Origin: Eustoma russellianum
Lineage: Eukaryota; Streptophyta; Magnoliopsida; Gentianales; Gentianaceae
NCBI GenBank assembly: GCA_036186865.1
Contig: AP025067.1
Span: 12,378,279-12,442,278, forward strand
Reading direction: 5' to 3'
Length of the DNA: 64,000 nucleotides
Below are positions 46,150 through 56,773 of this stretch, one piece after another. The position numbers were made by a program, and so were the translations under genes. How positions within the stretch are numbered: position 1 is the stretch's first letter; each line of letters opens with the position of its first letter. The notes below the pieces were generated by a model that made no database searches, was not told the origin of the DNA, and worked only from the letters and a program-made list of their open reading frames with translations.

Positions 46150-48808
46150 TGTGGCGCCCCGCACCCGGGCCTCGTCCGGATACGGTGCACCCGCCGTACT
46201 TCAATAAGGAGAGTACGAAGCGTCATGCATAACATGCGAAAATCCATAACAAAAATCATAGACTCCCATGCTAACCTTCAACATGTTAGTAAAATTTAGG
46301 CAGAATTAAAACTTTTCAAATTAAACATGCATTACTAAATTACTAAGTTCCCAAAAGTAGTAATCCCACAAAATAACATAACCGAAATCCAGAGAGTTCA
46401 AACATAGTCATAGTACAAAATGTCTTGGCAGCACAAAAGTCCTTAAGCTTAGCTTCCTTCATATCTCCTCGCCTATGGATAAAGTACCTTCGGCGCATCC
46501 TCGATCCACTCTATATTGGCATTACCTGGTTCTGGGGAAAAATAAAGTGTGAGTGATAAAAAATCACTCAGCAAGAATACAATAAGCTACCATGATATAC
46601 GTAAAGAATTATAACATGAATGTAATACCCCAAGAACCTCGAATAATCATAGTTCATACCTGATCTTTAATCCTAGCCTTGCTTGACGTTTAGCTTAAGC
46701 ATAAATTTAAGAACGCTATAACGGTATTATCTCATAAACCATTAGCTGTGACATGCAACTTGTTTACATACTCATGAATTATGCAAATGCAATGCATGAT
46801 GTCATGTCGTGTCAAAACATCATTTGGTCCCATAAAATAACATATCATAAAAACAGAGTGTCAGATCAATTAACTCCGGATCTGAGCGGGTCCAGAACAT
46901 ATCAACAGACCAATTAACCCCGGGTCTGGGACGGGTCCAGAACAGATACCAGATCAATCAACCCCGGATCTGAACGGGTCCAGAACAGATATTAGATCAA
47001 TTAACCCCGGATCTGAACGGGTCCAGAACAGATATCAGATCAATTAACCCCGGATCTGAATGGGTCCAGAACAGATATCATGTCATCAGACCAATTAACC
47101 CCGGGTCTGGAGTCGGGTTAGTCGCATGCTTGGCCAGCAAAGGAATCATGAAGCTTTCTTTAAAAACATGGGACCGTAAAAACTTTTCATGCATAACTGA
47201 AAACATTTTCACTTGAGAAGACTTGCTTGCATAAAATTCATAAAATCAGATTCATGTGACATATGGACATGTATGATACATGGTATGACATGCCATGCAA
47301 TTCATGACGTGAATAATCGTATGCATTCCTTATAACATGTCAACATGCATGAATTTGGAAGCTAAATACTTCCAGACTTTTGCTTCATATTCATGGGGCG
47401 GTTAAGCTAACCAAATAGGTCCATTTCCATAATCTTTTGTCACAAATACATTTGGTGGAATCTTAGATACATGTCGTAAAAATTTCAGATTATTTCAATA
47501 ACCATAAAGGGGCTCATTTAATTAATTTCCGAAATGGGTTAGGTGCTGAAACTGAACTGACCTATTTTACCAAAAATTCAATTGCCGCAAATCTGTGATT
47601 CGCTTTTCAGAAATTCCAACTCGCACAAATCATAAATATGTGGAACTAGTATCCTACCAAAATTTAGCCTATTTTCATATCTCTAAGTCCCATTTCTGAG
47701 TCCAGAAAGTCGTTACTAAACTTTAGGTTGGTTCCAGTGATTTCAGTTGGGCAGTTTGACTAATTAATTCATTAAACATAATCCAGAATTTTTTTTACCA
47801 AAATTCCAGCTGGCGTGTTCACTTTACTCATAGTATTATTACCATGCCAAAAATCAGCTTTATTGGTCCTCTACAAGGTCCCTTTTCAAGCCAACCAAAA
47901 GAGGTTACAATTCTGCTCAGTTCTCATTTTTCAAGTCTGACCAGTCTTACCAAATATTTTATTAAAAATTAACCATAGCCCATCTTACCAAAATTCCAAT
48001 TCTCATCTCTTCTATACACATGGGGCTAGCATTGTGCCAAAAATCATACTTATTGAAGGTCCACAAGGTCCTCTTCTAATTCATCGACTTCAGTGATCAA
48101 TTCTGCCCAGCTCCAGAATTTTCTACTGGAGCAGTTTTACCGTATAATTTCTTAAAAATAATCCTTAGCTTATTTTAACAAAATTGCAACTCTCACTTGT
48201 GCTACACTCATAAGGCTAACTTTGTACCAAAAATTAGCTTCATTGAAGGTTTGCAAGGTCAGTCCTTAAGCCGTTTAAAATGTCATTCCATTCTGCCCTA
48301 TTCCAGTAGTTTGCTATTTTGTCATCTATACAAGTCAAATGTCCATGTTCACCTTCTATTCAATCCTTTAAGCCGAAACTTGTGTGGTGTCTTAACCTAT
48401 TTTACAACATATTTTCAAGCATGTATTCACATTCAAGAGTCATCTTAGTCTAATCCTACAAACAACCTCATAAAGCTCCTATCTTTCACATGTATACTTT
48501 TCTTAGGACCTTTCGTGTTACATTCACAAGTAATCTTGTCTAGACCTACTTAGGTGAACCTTATATCACTCTAGATCAGCCACATTCCATAATGCATATA
48601 GGAAAAGACTCCATCTTTGAAGGAATAAATCACATGCAAGGCATTGTTCTTAGGGAATCACTAAGATATAGTCTTAAACTTAAGATATTCAACTAAAGAT
48701 CAAATCTTAAGGACCTCTAAGCATGCAAGTCACTAATTCTTTAAATAAATCATGAGCAATTATTGTATACTTGCCTCTTCAAGCTAAAGCTCTTGTCTTT
48801 GCTTGGTT
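46150..48808 (-). repeat. 5' LTR of gypsy copy 1 (subtype Y), truncated at a head-to-head junction
   Basis: On the plus strand it starts TGTGGCGCCCCG and follows 25513-29430 closely, including the minisatellite (46858-47118). At GCTTGGTT (48808) it stops. Plus-oriented LTR sequence begins immediately after. The first about 1.2 kb of the LTR (minus orientation) is missing. Confidence 0.9.
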
Positions 48809-51300
48809 TATATCCTATTTCCTCTATTGAATAAAGACTAATATTTTCCTTCCATTCTCCCTTAAAACCGTATGCTCAAGGTGAAAATAGGATATGTTTA
48901 GCCCTCAAACATATCCTATTTCCTCTATTGACTAAAGACTAATCTTTCCCTTCCATTTCCCTTAAAACCGTATGCTCAAGGTGAAGAAGGAGAAGGATTC
49001 CAACTCAACTCACTCCATAACCAAGCAAAGACAAGAGCTTTAGCTTGAAGAGGCAAGTATACAATGATCTCTCATGATTTATTTAAAGAGTTAGTGACTT
49101 GAATGCTTAGATGTCCTTAAGATTTGATCTTTAGTTGAATATCTTAAGTTTAAGACTATATCTTAGTGATTCCCTAAGAACAATGCCTTGCATGTGATTT
49201 ATTCCTTCAAAGATGGAGTCTTTTCCTATATGCATTATGGAATGAGGCTGATCTAGAGTGAAATAAGGTTCACCTAAGTAGGTCTAGACAAGATTAACTT
49301 GTGAATGTAACACGAAAGTACCTAGGAAAAGTATGCATGTGAAAGATAGGAGTTTTATGAAGTTGTTTGTAAGATTGGATTAAGATGACACTTGAATGTG
49401 GTTTTATGCTTGAATATATGCTGTAAAATGTGGTTAAGGCACCACACAAGTTTCAGCTTAAAGGATTGAATAGAAGGTGAACATGGACATTTGACTTGTA
49501 TAGATGACAAAATAGCAAACTACTGGAATAAGGCAGAATGAAATGACATTTTAAACGGCTTAAGGACTGACCTTGCAAACCTTCAATGAAGCCAATTTTT
49601 GGTAAAAAATTAGCCTTATGAGTGTAGCACAAGTGAGAGTTGGAATTTTGTTAAAATAAGCTAAGGATTATTTTTAAGAAATTATACGGTAAAACTGCTC
49701 CAGTAGAAAATTCTGGAGCTGGGCAGAATTGATCACTGAAGTCAACGAATTAAAAGAGGACCTTGTGGACCTTGAATAAGTATGATTTTTGGCACAATGC
49801 TATCCCCATGTGTATAGAAGAGGTGAGAATTGGAATTTTGGTAAGATGGGCTATGGTTAATTTTTAATAAAATATTTGGTAAGACTGGTCAGACTTGAAA
49901 AACGGGAATTGAACAGAATTGTAACCTCTATTGGTTGGATTGAGAAGGGACCTTGTAGAGGACCAATAAAGCTGATTTTTGGCATGGTAATAATACTATG
50001 AATGAAGTGAACACGCCAGCTGGAATTTTGGTAAAACAAGTTCTGGATTATGTTTAATGAATTAATTAGTCAAACTGCCCAACTGAAATCACTGGAACCA
50101 ACCCGAAGTTTAGTAACAACTTTCTGGACTCAGAAAGGGGACTTAGAGATACGAAAATAGGCTAAATTTCGGTAGGATACTAGTTCCACATGTTTATGAT
50201 TTGTGCGAGTTGGAATTTCTGAAAAACAAATCACGGATTTGCCGCAATTGAATTTTTGGTAAAATAGGTCAGTTCAGCTTCAGCACCTAACCCATTTCGG
50301 AAATTAATTAAATGAGCCCCTTTATGGTTATTGAAATAATCTGAAATTTTTACGACATGTATCTAAGATTCCACCAAACGTATTTGTGGCAAAAGATTAT
50401 GGAAATGGACCTATTTGGTTAGTTTATCCGCCCCATGAACGTGAAGTAAAAGTCTGGAAATATTCGGTTCCGAAACCATGCATGTTGACATGTTATAAGG
50501 AATGCATACGATTATTCACGTCATGACTTGCATGGCATATCATACCATGTATCATACACGTCCATATGTCACATGAATCTGATTTTATGAATTTTATGCA
50601 AGCAAGTCTTGTCAAGTGGAAATGTTTTCAGTTATGCATGAAAAGTTTTTTTTATGGTCCCATGTTTTAAAGAAAGCTTCATGATTCCTTTGCCGGCCAA
50701 GCATGCGACAAACCCGACTCCAGACCCAGGGTTATTGGTCTGTTGACATGATATGTTCTGGACCCGTTCAGATCCGGGGTTAATTGATCTGATATCTGTT
50801 CTGGACCCGCTCAAATCCGGGGTTAATTGATCTGATATCTGTTCTGGAACCGCTCAGATCCGGGGTTAATTGATCTGATATCTGTTCTGGACCCATTCAG
50901 ATCCAGGGTTAATTGATCTGGTATCTGTTCTGGACCCGTCCCAGACCCGGGGTTAATTGGTCTGATGATATGTTCTGGACCCGCTCAGATTCAGGGTTAA
51001 TTGATCTGACACTCTGTTTTTACGACATGTTACTTTATGGGACCAAAATGATGTTTTGACACGACATGACATCATGCATTGCATTTGCATAACTCATGAT
51101 CATATAAACAAGTTGCATGTCACAGCTAAGGGTTTATGAGACAATACGTGTATAGCGTTACTTAGATTGTGCTTAAACTAAACGTCAAGCAAGCTCGGGA
51201 TTAAAGATCAGGTATGAACTGTGATTATTCGAGGTTCTTGGGGTATTACGTTCATGTTATAATTCTTTACGTATATCATGGTAACTTATTGTATTCTTGC

Positions 51301-51337
51301 TGAGTGATTTTATCACTCACACTTTATTTTTCCCCAG
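51301..51337 (+). promoter_or_regulatory. LTR hairpin and acceptor-like site (main family)
   Basis: TGAGTGAT-TTT-ATCACTCA is an 8-bp perfect stem followed by CACTTTATTTTTCCCCAG. The same module lies at 60264-60301, 2455-2490 and 11332-11373 (minus). Upstream in the full LTRs a consensus donor, CTAG|GTAAGT (about 22943 and 57717), could pair with it to give a spliced leader; that is inference. Confidence 0.6.
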
Positions 51338-51398
51338 AACCAGGTAATGCCAATATAGAGTGGATCGAGGATGAGCCGAAGGTACCTTATCCATAGGC
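51338..51398 (+). other. Possible conserved micro-ORF in the LTR
   Basis: The frame after the acceptor reads PEPGNANIEWIEDEPKVPYP then stop (about 51334-51396). The diverged LTR at 2488-2597 has, at the same place, PEVAGDKVEWIGDEPRVPS and continues about 17 codons. Of twelve aligned codons about six differ only at a synonymous third base, and replacements are conservative (I/V, K/R). There is no ATG in frame, so it would need upstream splicing. Confidence 0.35.
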
Positions 51399-51721
51399 GA
51401 GGAGATATGAAGGAAGCTAAGCTTAAGGACTTTTGTGCTGCCAAGACGTTTTGTATTATGACTATGTTTGAACTCCCTGGATTTCGGTTATGTTATCTTG
51501 TGGGACTACTACTTTTGGGAACTTAGTAATTTAGAAATGCATGTTTAATTTGAAAAGTTTTAATTCTGCCTAAATTTTACTACCATGTTGAATGTTAGCA
51601 TGGGAGTCCATGATTTATGTTATGGATTTTCGCATGTTATGCATGACGCTTCGTACTCTCCTTAGTGAAGTACGGCGGGTGCACCGTATCCGGATGAGGC
51701 CCGGGTGCGGGGCGCCACAGG

Positions 51722-51733
51722 TGGTATCAGAGC
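51722..51733 (+). other. Primer-binding site of gypsy copy 2
   Basis: TGGTATCAGAGC two bases after the LTR end; followed by a leader of about 290 bp without a convincing ORF. Confidence 0.93.
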
Positions 51734-52022
51734 CCAGGCTCTAGATTTCAGGCAGAACGTAGGACTAAGTTATGATCTTAGCAAACTAAGTTTGATCTTA
51801 GACCTAAGTCATGTTCTTAGATGAGTGGTGACCTTAGACTAGGACCACGTAGACCGGGTTTAGGATGTAACTTAATAAATATCCTGAACTATGAAAGTTA
51901 AGCCTATGACGTAAGACGTGCCCTTTCATTCCGTATTTTAGAATTTTTGAATCATGGTCCTTGGTCAAAATAAATTGATTTTATTCCGATATTCTAAATA
52001 GACGTTAAACCCATAAGTGCAG

Positions 52023-53221
52023 ATGGTGAGACCACATGGCAGACCTCCGAGAGCACGACCAGCTGCTCAGGAGCCCATTCCTCCACCAGCAGCACAGGTC
52101 CCGCCGCCACCTCAGCCGGACCAGGATCCTCCAGCACAGAATAATCCACCACTAGCTCCACAGGCGCATGTTCATCCAGTCATTCCAGATATGAATGCTT
52201 TTCAGACCTTTTGTCAAGTTGTTACGCAGATAGGGCAAGGCCTAATTCATCAGAATGCTCCACCTCAGCCACATCAGCCATTAAGGGATGCCCAGTACTA
52301 TTTTGAGAAGCTCAAGAGGGCTAATGTACCACCGTTTTAGAGAAAACCAGACCCAGATACTGCGGAGAAGTGGCTAGATGAAGTTGAAAATTGTTTTGAG
52401 CTAATTTAGGCTCAGAAGAGATGAAGGCTCAGTCTATCAGACCCTTCTTGATCAGTGAAGCTAATCAATGGTGGAAGACGAATCTGCAACCTTTGCCCAG
52501 ACCGACCACTTGGGAAAGATTTCTGCAAGAATTTCATAAGTTCTATATCCCTCCGTCAGTCAAATTGCAAAAGAGGCATGAGTTTGAATATCTGAAGCAA
52601 GAGCCGGGCATGACAGTAGCTGAGTATGCAAATAAGTTCATCGCACTTGGGAGGTTTCAGCCTGTTACTATGAACGATGAAGAAACGAAAACGCTAAAGT
52701 TTGAACGAGGTCTGAATCCGAGGATTAGGACGTGGTTGGTGAATGCAAATCCTGCCAATTTTGGAGCACTTCTGGATGCATGCTACCGCATAGAGAGAGA
52801 TATTGTACGAAGATATGATGTGGGTCAAAAGCGAGAAAGACAAGGAACCGGAAATGAGAAGTATAGGAAAATGGCTAAGAAGAATTTCCGAGGATCCGTT
52901 CGTCATGGACAATATCAAGGACAGAATCAGCGTCGCAAGCAAAACCAAAATAATCAGCAGAAGAATCAGGCTCCATCTCAGCAGCCAGCGATACCAGTAT
53001 GCCCTCATTGCCAAAAGAGGCACATGGGTGAGTGTAGGTGGAAGACAGGTAAATGCTTTGGATGCGGCAAAGATGGCCACCTGATTAAGGACTGCCCAGA
53101 AAAGGGAGCGCAACCACAACAACAGCAAAGGAACAAACGGCCCCAGGCAAATGCAAGAGTACACGCCATGACAGATGCTGATGTTGAAGAGACTGCTGAC
53201 GTAGTGACTGGTAAGATTTAA
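52023..53221 (+). pseudogene. Gypsy copy 2 Gag
   Basis: Start MVRPHGRPPRARPAAQE at 52023. Pro-rich N-terminus, then MNAFQTFCQVVTQIGQGL and YYFEKLKRANVPP. TAG at 52338 replaces a Glu codon and a second damaged patch lies near 52405-52425. The frame is open again from 52421: capsid RFLQEFHKFYIPPSVKLQKR, basic region, and CCHC knuckle CFGCGKDGHLIKDC (about 53055). Gag ends VTGKI-stop at 53221, ten bases inside intron 1; spliced RNA would continue into protease. Confidence 0.9.
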
Positions 53222-53291
53222 AATTTTTATGTCTTCAGTACGTTTTCCTCATACATACCTATCATTGCTTAGTAAAATATGCATGGTTCAG
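53211..53291 (+). other. Intron 1 of gypsy copy 2 (81 bp, Gag/protease boundary)
   Basis: Donor ACTG|GTAAGATTTAA, acceptor GGTTCAG|GAACTATCC. Splicing joins ...DVVTG to TILVCSIPANVLFDSGA in frame, split within the Gly codon (G|GA). It is AT-rich with an in-frame TAA. Without splicing, protease has no in-frame route from Gag except a Met inside the intron. Confidence 0.82.
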
Positions 53292-54132
53292 GAACTATCC
53301 TAGTGTGTAGCATACCCGCAAATGTGTTGTTCGACAGTGGTGCTAGCCACTTATTTATCTCAAGAAAGTTTGCTAAGAATATCGATCATGACCCAGTCCG
53401 ATTAGATTCACCTTACAGAGTACAAACAGCTGGGGACCAGGTGCTTGTTTCCCATCACATACTCAGAAATTGTGCGCTCGAGTTTAATAACCAGTTGTTT
53501 GAGGCCAATTTGATCCCCATATCTATGAGTGATTTTGATGTGATTCTCGGAATGGATTGGCTCTCAAAGAATCATGCCCACATTGACTGCCTAAGCAGGC
53601 AAGTTATCATTAAGAACCCAGCCGAGAAGAGATGTTATTCCAAGGATGAGCTAAGTTAAAGAAACCCCCCAAGAGAGTCTTTGTTAACGCAGCTCGTGCC
53701 AGAAGCGCATTAAGGAAAGGTCATGAAGGATTCTTGGTTTATGTTCTAAGTGCTGAACAAGAAAGCCCTACCCTTACACAAGTTCCAGTTGTTAATGAAT
53801 ACCCTGATGTATTTCCTGATGATCTGCCTAGACTACTTTCTGATCGCGAGATTGCTTTCGAAATAAACCTTGTTCCAGGAGCTGAACCTATATCAAAATC
53901 CCCTTATCGCATGGCACCTACAGAACTAAAGGAGCTAAAGGAACAGTTACATGAACTGTTGGAAAGGAAACTTATTTGCCCCAGTGTTTCACCTTGGGGT
54001 GCTCCGGTGCTATTCGTGAAAAAGAAGGATGGAAGTATGCGTTTATGCATTCATTACCGGGAGCTCAACAAAATCACCATAAAGAACAAGTACCCATTAC
54101 CCCGGATTGACAATTTATTCGACCAGCTCAGG
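53292..54132 (+). pseudogene. Gypsy copy 2 protease and RT N-terminal part (exon 2)
   Basis: Protease active site VLFDSGASHLFIS and ILGMDWLSKNHA. A one-base loss near 53626 shifts the frame (stop at 53657), and the frame resumes with VYVLSAEQESPTLTQV. Then the RT start APVLFVKKKDGSMRLCIHYRELN, where the usual Asp of the DYREL motif is His. RT palm continues KYPLPRIDNLFDQLR up to the intron 2 donor. Confidence 0.88.
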
Positions 54133-54206
54133 GTAAGTAACTCGTAAGTTTTAACCTGACTAAGATTTAAATCCTTTGGAACCCTATCTAAAGCATTTTA
54201 ATGCAG
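54133..54206 (+). other. Intron 2 of gypsy copy 2 (74 bp, in RT)
   Basis: Donor CTCAGG|GTAAGTAACTCG, acceptor TTTTAATGCAG|GGATCTCG; branch-like CCTGACTAAG about 50 bp upstream of the acceptor. Joining gives DQLR-GSRIFSKIDLRSGY, the normal RT motif spacing. The length is not a multiple of three, and an in-frame TAA occurs if it is retained. Confidence 0.85.
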
Positions 54207-56731
54207 GGATCTCGAATTTTTAGTAAAATTGACCTACGATCTGGATACTTTCAATTGAAGATTAAGGCAGAAGATGTCCCTAAGACTGCTTTTAGAACCC
54301 GCTACGGACACTATGAATTCTTAGTCATGCCTTTCGGTCTGACCAATGCCCCTGCCGCCTTTATGGATCTCATGAATCGAATCTTTCAAGAACAGTTGGA
54401 CAAGTTTGTAGTGGTCTTCATAGACGACATCCTGATTTATTCACCCGACGAAGAGACTCATGCAGCCCATTTGAGGACAGTCTTGAATATTCTAAGAGCA
54501 AGACAGTTGTACGCTAAGTTTAGCAAATGCGAGTTTTGGCTGCAAAGTGTATCATTCCTTGGTCATGTGATTTCAGAAAATAGGATTTCAGTAGATCCCA
54601 AGAAGATTGAAGCTATCACGGAATGGCCCAGGCCAACAAATGTTACTGAAGTAAGAAGTTTTCTCGGACTAGCCGGATATTACAGAAAGTTCGTTGAAGG
54701 ATTTTCGAGGATAGCTGTTCCCCTCACCAGATTGACCCAAAAGAAGATCAAGTTTGAGTGGAGTGCCGATTATGAAAAGAGTTTCTCGGAGCTAAAAGCA
54801 AAGTTGACATTCGCTCCTATCCTAGCTCAGCCCACTCTTGGTGAGAAGTACGTAGTATACAGTGATGCTTCGAAGAATGGTCTCGGATGTGTTCTTATGC
54901 AGAATGACAAAGTGATAGCATATGCATCCCGACAGTTGAAGCCATTTGAGCAAAACTACCCTATCCATGATCTTGAACTTGCCGCAGTGGTATTCGCAAT
55001 AAAGATATGGAGGCACTATTTATATGGCGAGAAGTGCGAAATCTATACAGACCACAAGAGCCTGAAGTACCTCTTTACCCAAAAGGATCTTAATATGCGG
55101 CAGCGTAGATAGTTGGAATTGATAAAAGATTACGACCTTTCCATTCAATATCATCCGGGAAAAGCCAACAAGGTCGCTGATGCGTTAAGTCGAAAAACAA
55201 GTCACCCACGTCAACCCCCTCTTCAGCAAGACATAGAAGAGTTCGGCCTAGAAGAAGTTGACTCAGTCGATGAAGTTCTCGCCAAATTAGTTCTTGTCCC
55301 TTCATTAATTGATAAGATCAAAGAGACTCAAGGGATTGATGAAGCCATAAGAAAGGTCAAGAAAAGGATGGAAGATAAGCCGCGTGATGACTTTGAGGTT
55401 CGCAGTGATGGCAGTTTATGGTACCGAGGACGGTTATGTGTCCCCGAAAACAAGGAAATTAAGGATGAAGTTTTGATGGAAGCTCATAATTCTTGATTAT
55501 CTATACATCCTGGAGCTAATAAGATGTATCAAGATCTCAAGCAAAAGTTTTGGTGGCCCGGTATGAAGAGACAAATAGCAGAATTTGTTGAGCGATGTTT
55601 GATCTGCCAAAGAGTGAAAGCCGAACACCAAAGACCTGCTGGATTATTACAACCCTTAGAAGTGCCAGAAGGGAAATGGGATCACATCACTATGGACTTT
55701 GTGACTGACTTACCCAAGACTAAGCATGGGAATGATGCTATATGAGTCATTGTGGATCGTTTGACTAAGTCTGCTCACTTTTTGGCTATGACGATTAAAG
55801 CATCTATGGAGAAGTTAGCCTCTATGTAAATTGACCAGATCGTTTGTCTACATGGAGTGCCCATAAGTATTGTTTGCGACCGCGACCCCGATTTACTTCG
55901 AGATTTTGGACAGCCTTTCAAAGGGCAATGGGCACAGAGATAAGAATGAGTTCCGCATTTCATCCTCAAACAGATGGACAATCAGAAAGAACCATCCAAA
56001 TCCTTGAAGACATGCTACGCGCTTGCATTCTTGATTTCGGAGGAAGCTGGGATAAAAGTCTTAAGCTCGTTGAGTTTTCTTACAATAATAGCTTCCACAG
56101 ATCCATCGGAATGGCACCTTATGAGGCATTGTATGGACGAAAATGTCGGTCCCCACTCTATTGGGATGAGATTGGAGATAAAATCTACACGGGACCCGAC
56201 ATTGTTGAGCAAACACGAGAGAAGGTAAAGTTAGTCCAGCAAAGACTAAGAGCAGCACAAGATAGAACGAAGATATGGGCAGACGGAAGAAAGAGACCTT
56301 TGGAGTTTCAAGAAGGAGAGAAAGTTTTTCTAAAAGTTTCTCCGACCAAAGGAGTTAAGAGATTTGGCATCAAAGGAAAACTAAGCCCAAGATTCGTTGG
56401 ACCTTATGAAGTGCTTGAAAGAATAGGCGAAGTTGCGTACCGCTTGGCGTTGCCACCATCTCTTTCTCAGCTGCACGATGTATTCCATGTTTCTCAACTT
56501 CGTCGATATGTATATGACCCAAGCCACATCCTTGAAGATCAACAGTTGAAGGTTGAAAAAGATGTAACTTTTGAGGAGGGACCCTTAAGGATAGTTGATC
56601 GGAAAGAGAAGGCCTTAAGGAAGAGATCCATACCCATGGTGAAGGTACAATGGAAGCATCACTCGGAAGAAGAGGCAACGCGGGAAACGGAGGAAGATAT
56701 GAGGAATAGATACCCCCATCTTTTTGACTAG
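54207..56731 (+). pseudogene. Gypsy copy 2 RT, RNase H, integrase, chromodomain-like tail (exon 3)
   Basis: RT with MPFGLTNAPAAF and catalytic VVVFIDDILIYS (about 54415). RNase H: VVYSDASKNGLGCVLM, LELAAVVFAIKIW and IYTDHKSLKYLF. Linker IQYHPGKANKVADALSRK. Integrase zinc module (HPG...CLICQRVKAEH), MDFVTDLP, DPRFTS, GQSERTIQ. GPY/F module FVGPYEVLERIGEVAYRLA. Tail RIVDRKEKALRKRSIPMVKV ending at TAG 56729. Damage: TAG at 55110, TGA at 55494, TGA at 55743, TAA at 55827 and a one-base loss near 55887. Confidence 0.92.
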
Positions 56732-56762
56732 CTTCTGAAGTTTCGAGGACGAAACTTATGAT

Positions 56763-56773
56763 AAGGGGAAGGA
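56763..56773 (+). other. Polypurine tract of gypsy copy 2
   Basis: AAGGGGAAGGA directly before the LTR start TGTTGTACTCC. Confidence 0.85.

Larger units (their letters stand above)
25513..48808 (-). mobile_element. Gypsy chromovirus copy 1 (Tekay/Del-like), minus strand, split by copia
   Basis: Minus-strand element. 5' LTR 46150-48808 (its first about 1.2 kb lost at the head-to-head junction), primer site 46136-46147, Gag, protease, RT, RNase H, integrase, polypurine tract 29431-29445 and 3' LTR 25513-29430. Both LTRs are subtype Y and very similar by eye. A tandem copia element replaces about 190 bp of the RNase H-integrase linker (30633-42488). CGCAC at 25508-25512 is a candidate target duplication, but the other side is rearranged. 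The two introns of the family are present at 44579-44659 and 43663-43736. Confidence 0.88.
46150..51719. repeat. Large inverted repeat of LTR arms (about 2.7 kb each)
   Basis: Left arm 46150-48808 (minus) and right arm 49019-51719 (plus) are reverse complements of each other, separated by about 210 bp. The spacer holds two direct copies of a roughly 75-bp LTR segment, separated by a small palindrome with 14-bp perfect arms (48886-48899 and 48907-48920, 7-nt loop). The outer flanks (Gag regions of copies 1 and 2) extend the inverted symmetry. Confidence 0.88.
48809..51719 (+). repeat. 5' LTR of gypsy copy 2 (subtype Y, 5' end missing)
   Basis: Lacks about the first 1.1 kb. It contains the minisatellite (50718-51010) and the hairpin-acceptor module (51301-51337), and ends GGGGCGCCACA at 51719. 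Subtype Y is shown by the GAATGAGGCTGATCTAGAG block (about 49230), shared with copy 1 LTRs and not with 56774-60683. Confidence 0.9.

Noticed and set aside
51722..51733. TGGTATCAGAGC as part of a tRNA gene
   Set aside because: Only the 3' complement of initiator Met-tRNA is present, next to LTR ends: a primer-binding site, not a gene.
52694..53164. 156-codon minus-strand open frame opposite Gag (also 61664-62134)
   Set aside because: It is an antisense shadow of the basic, Gln-rich nucleocapsid region. Its codons mirror Gag.
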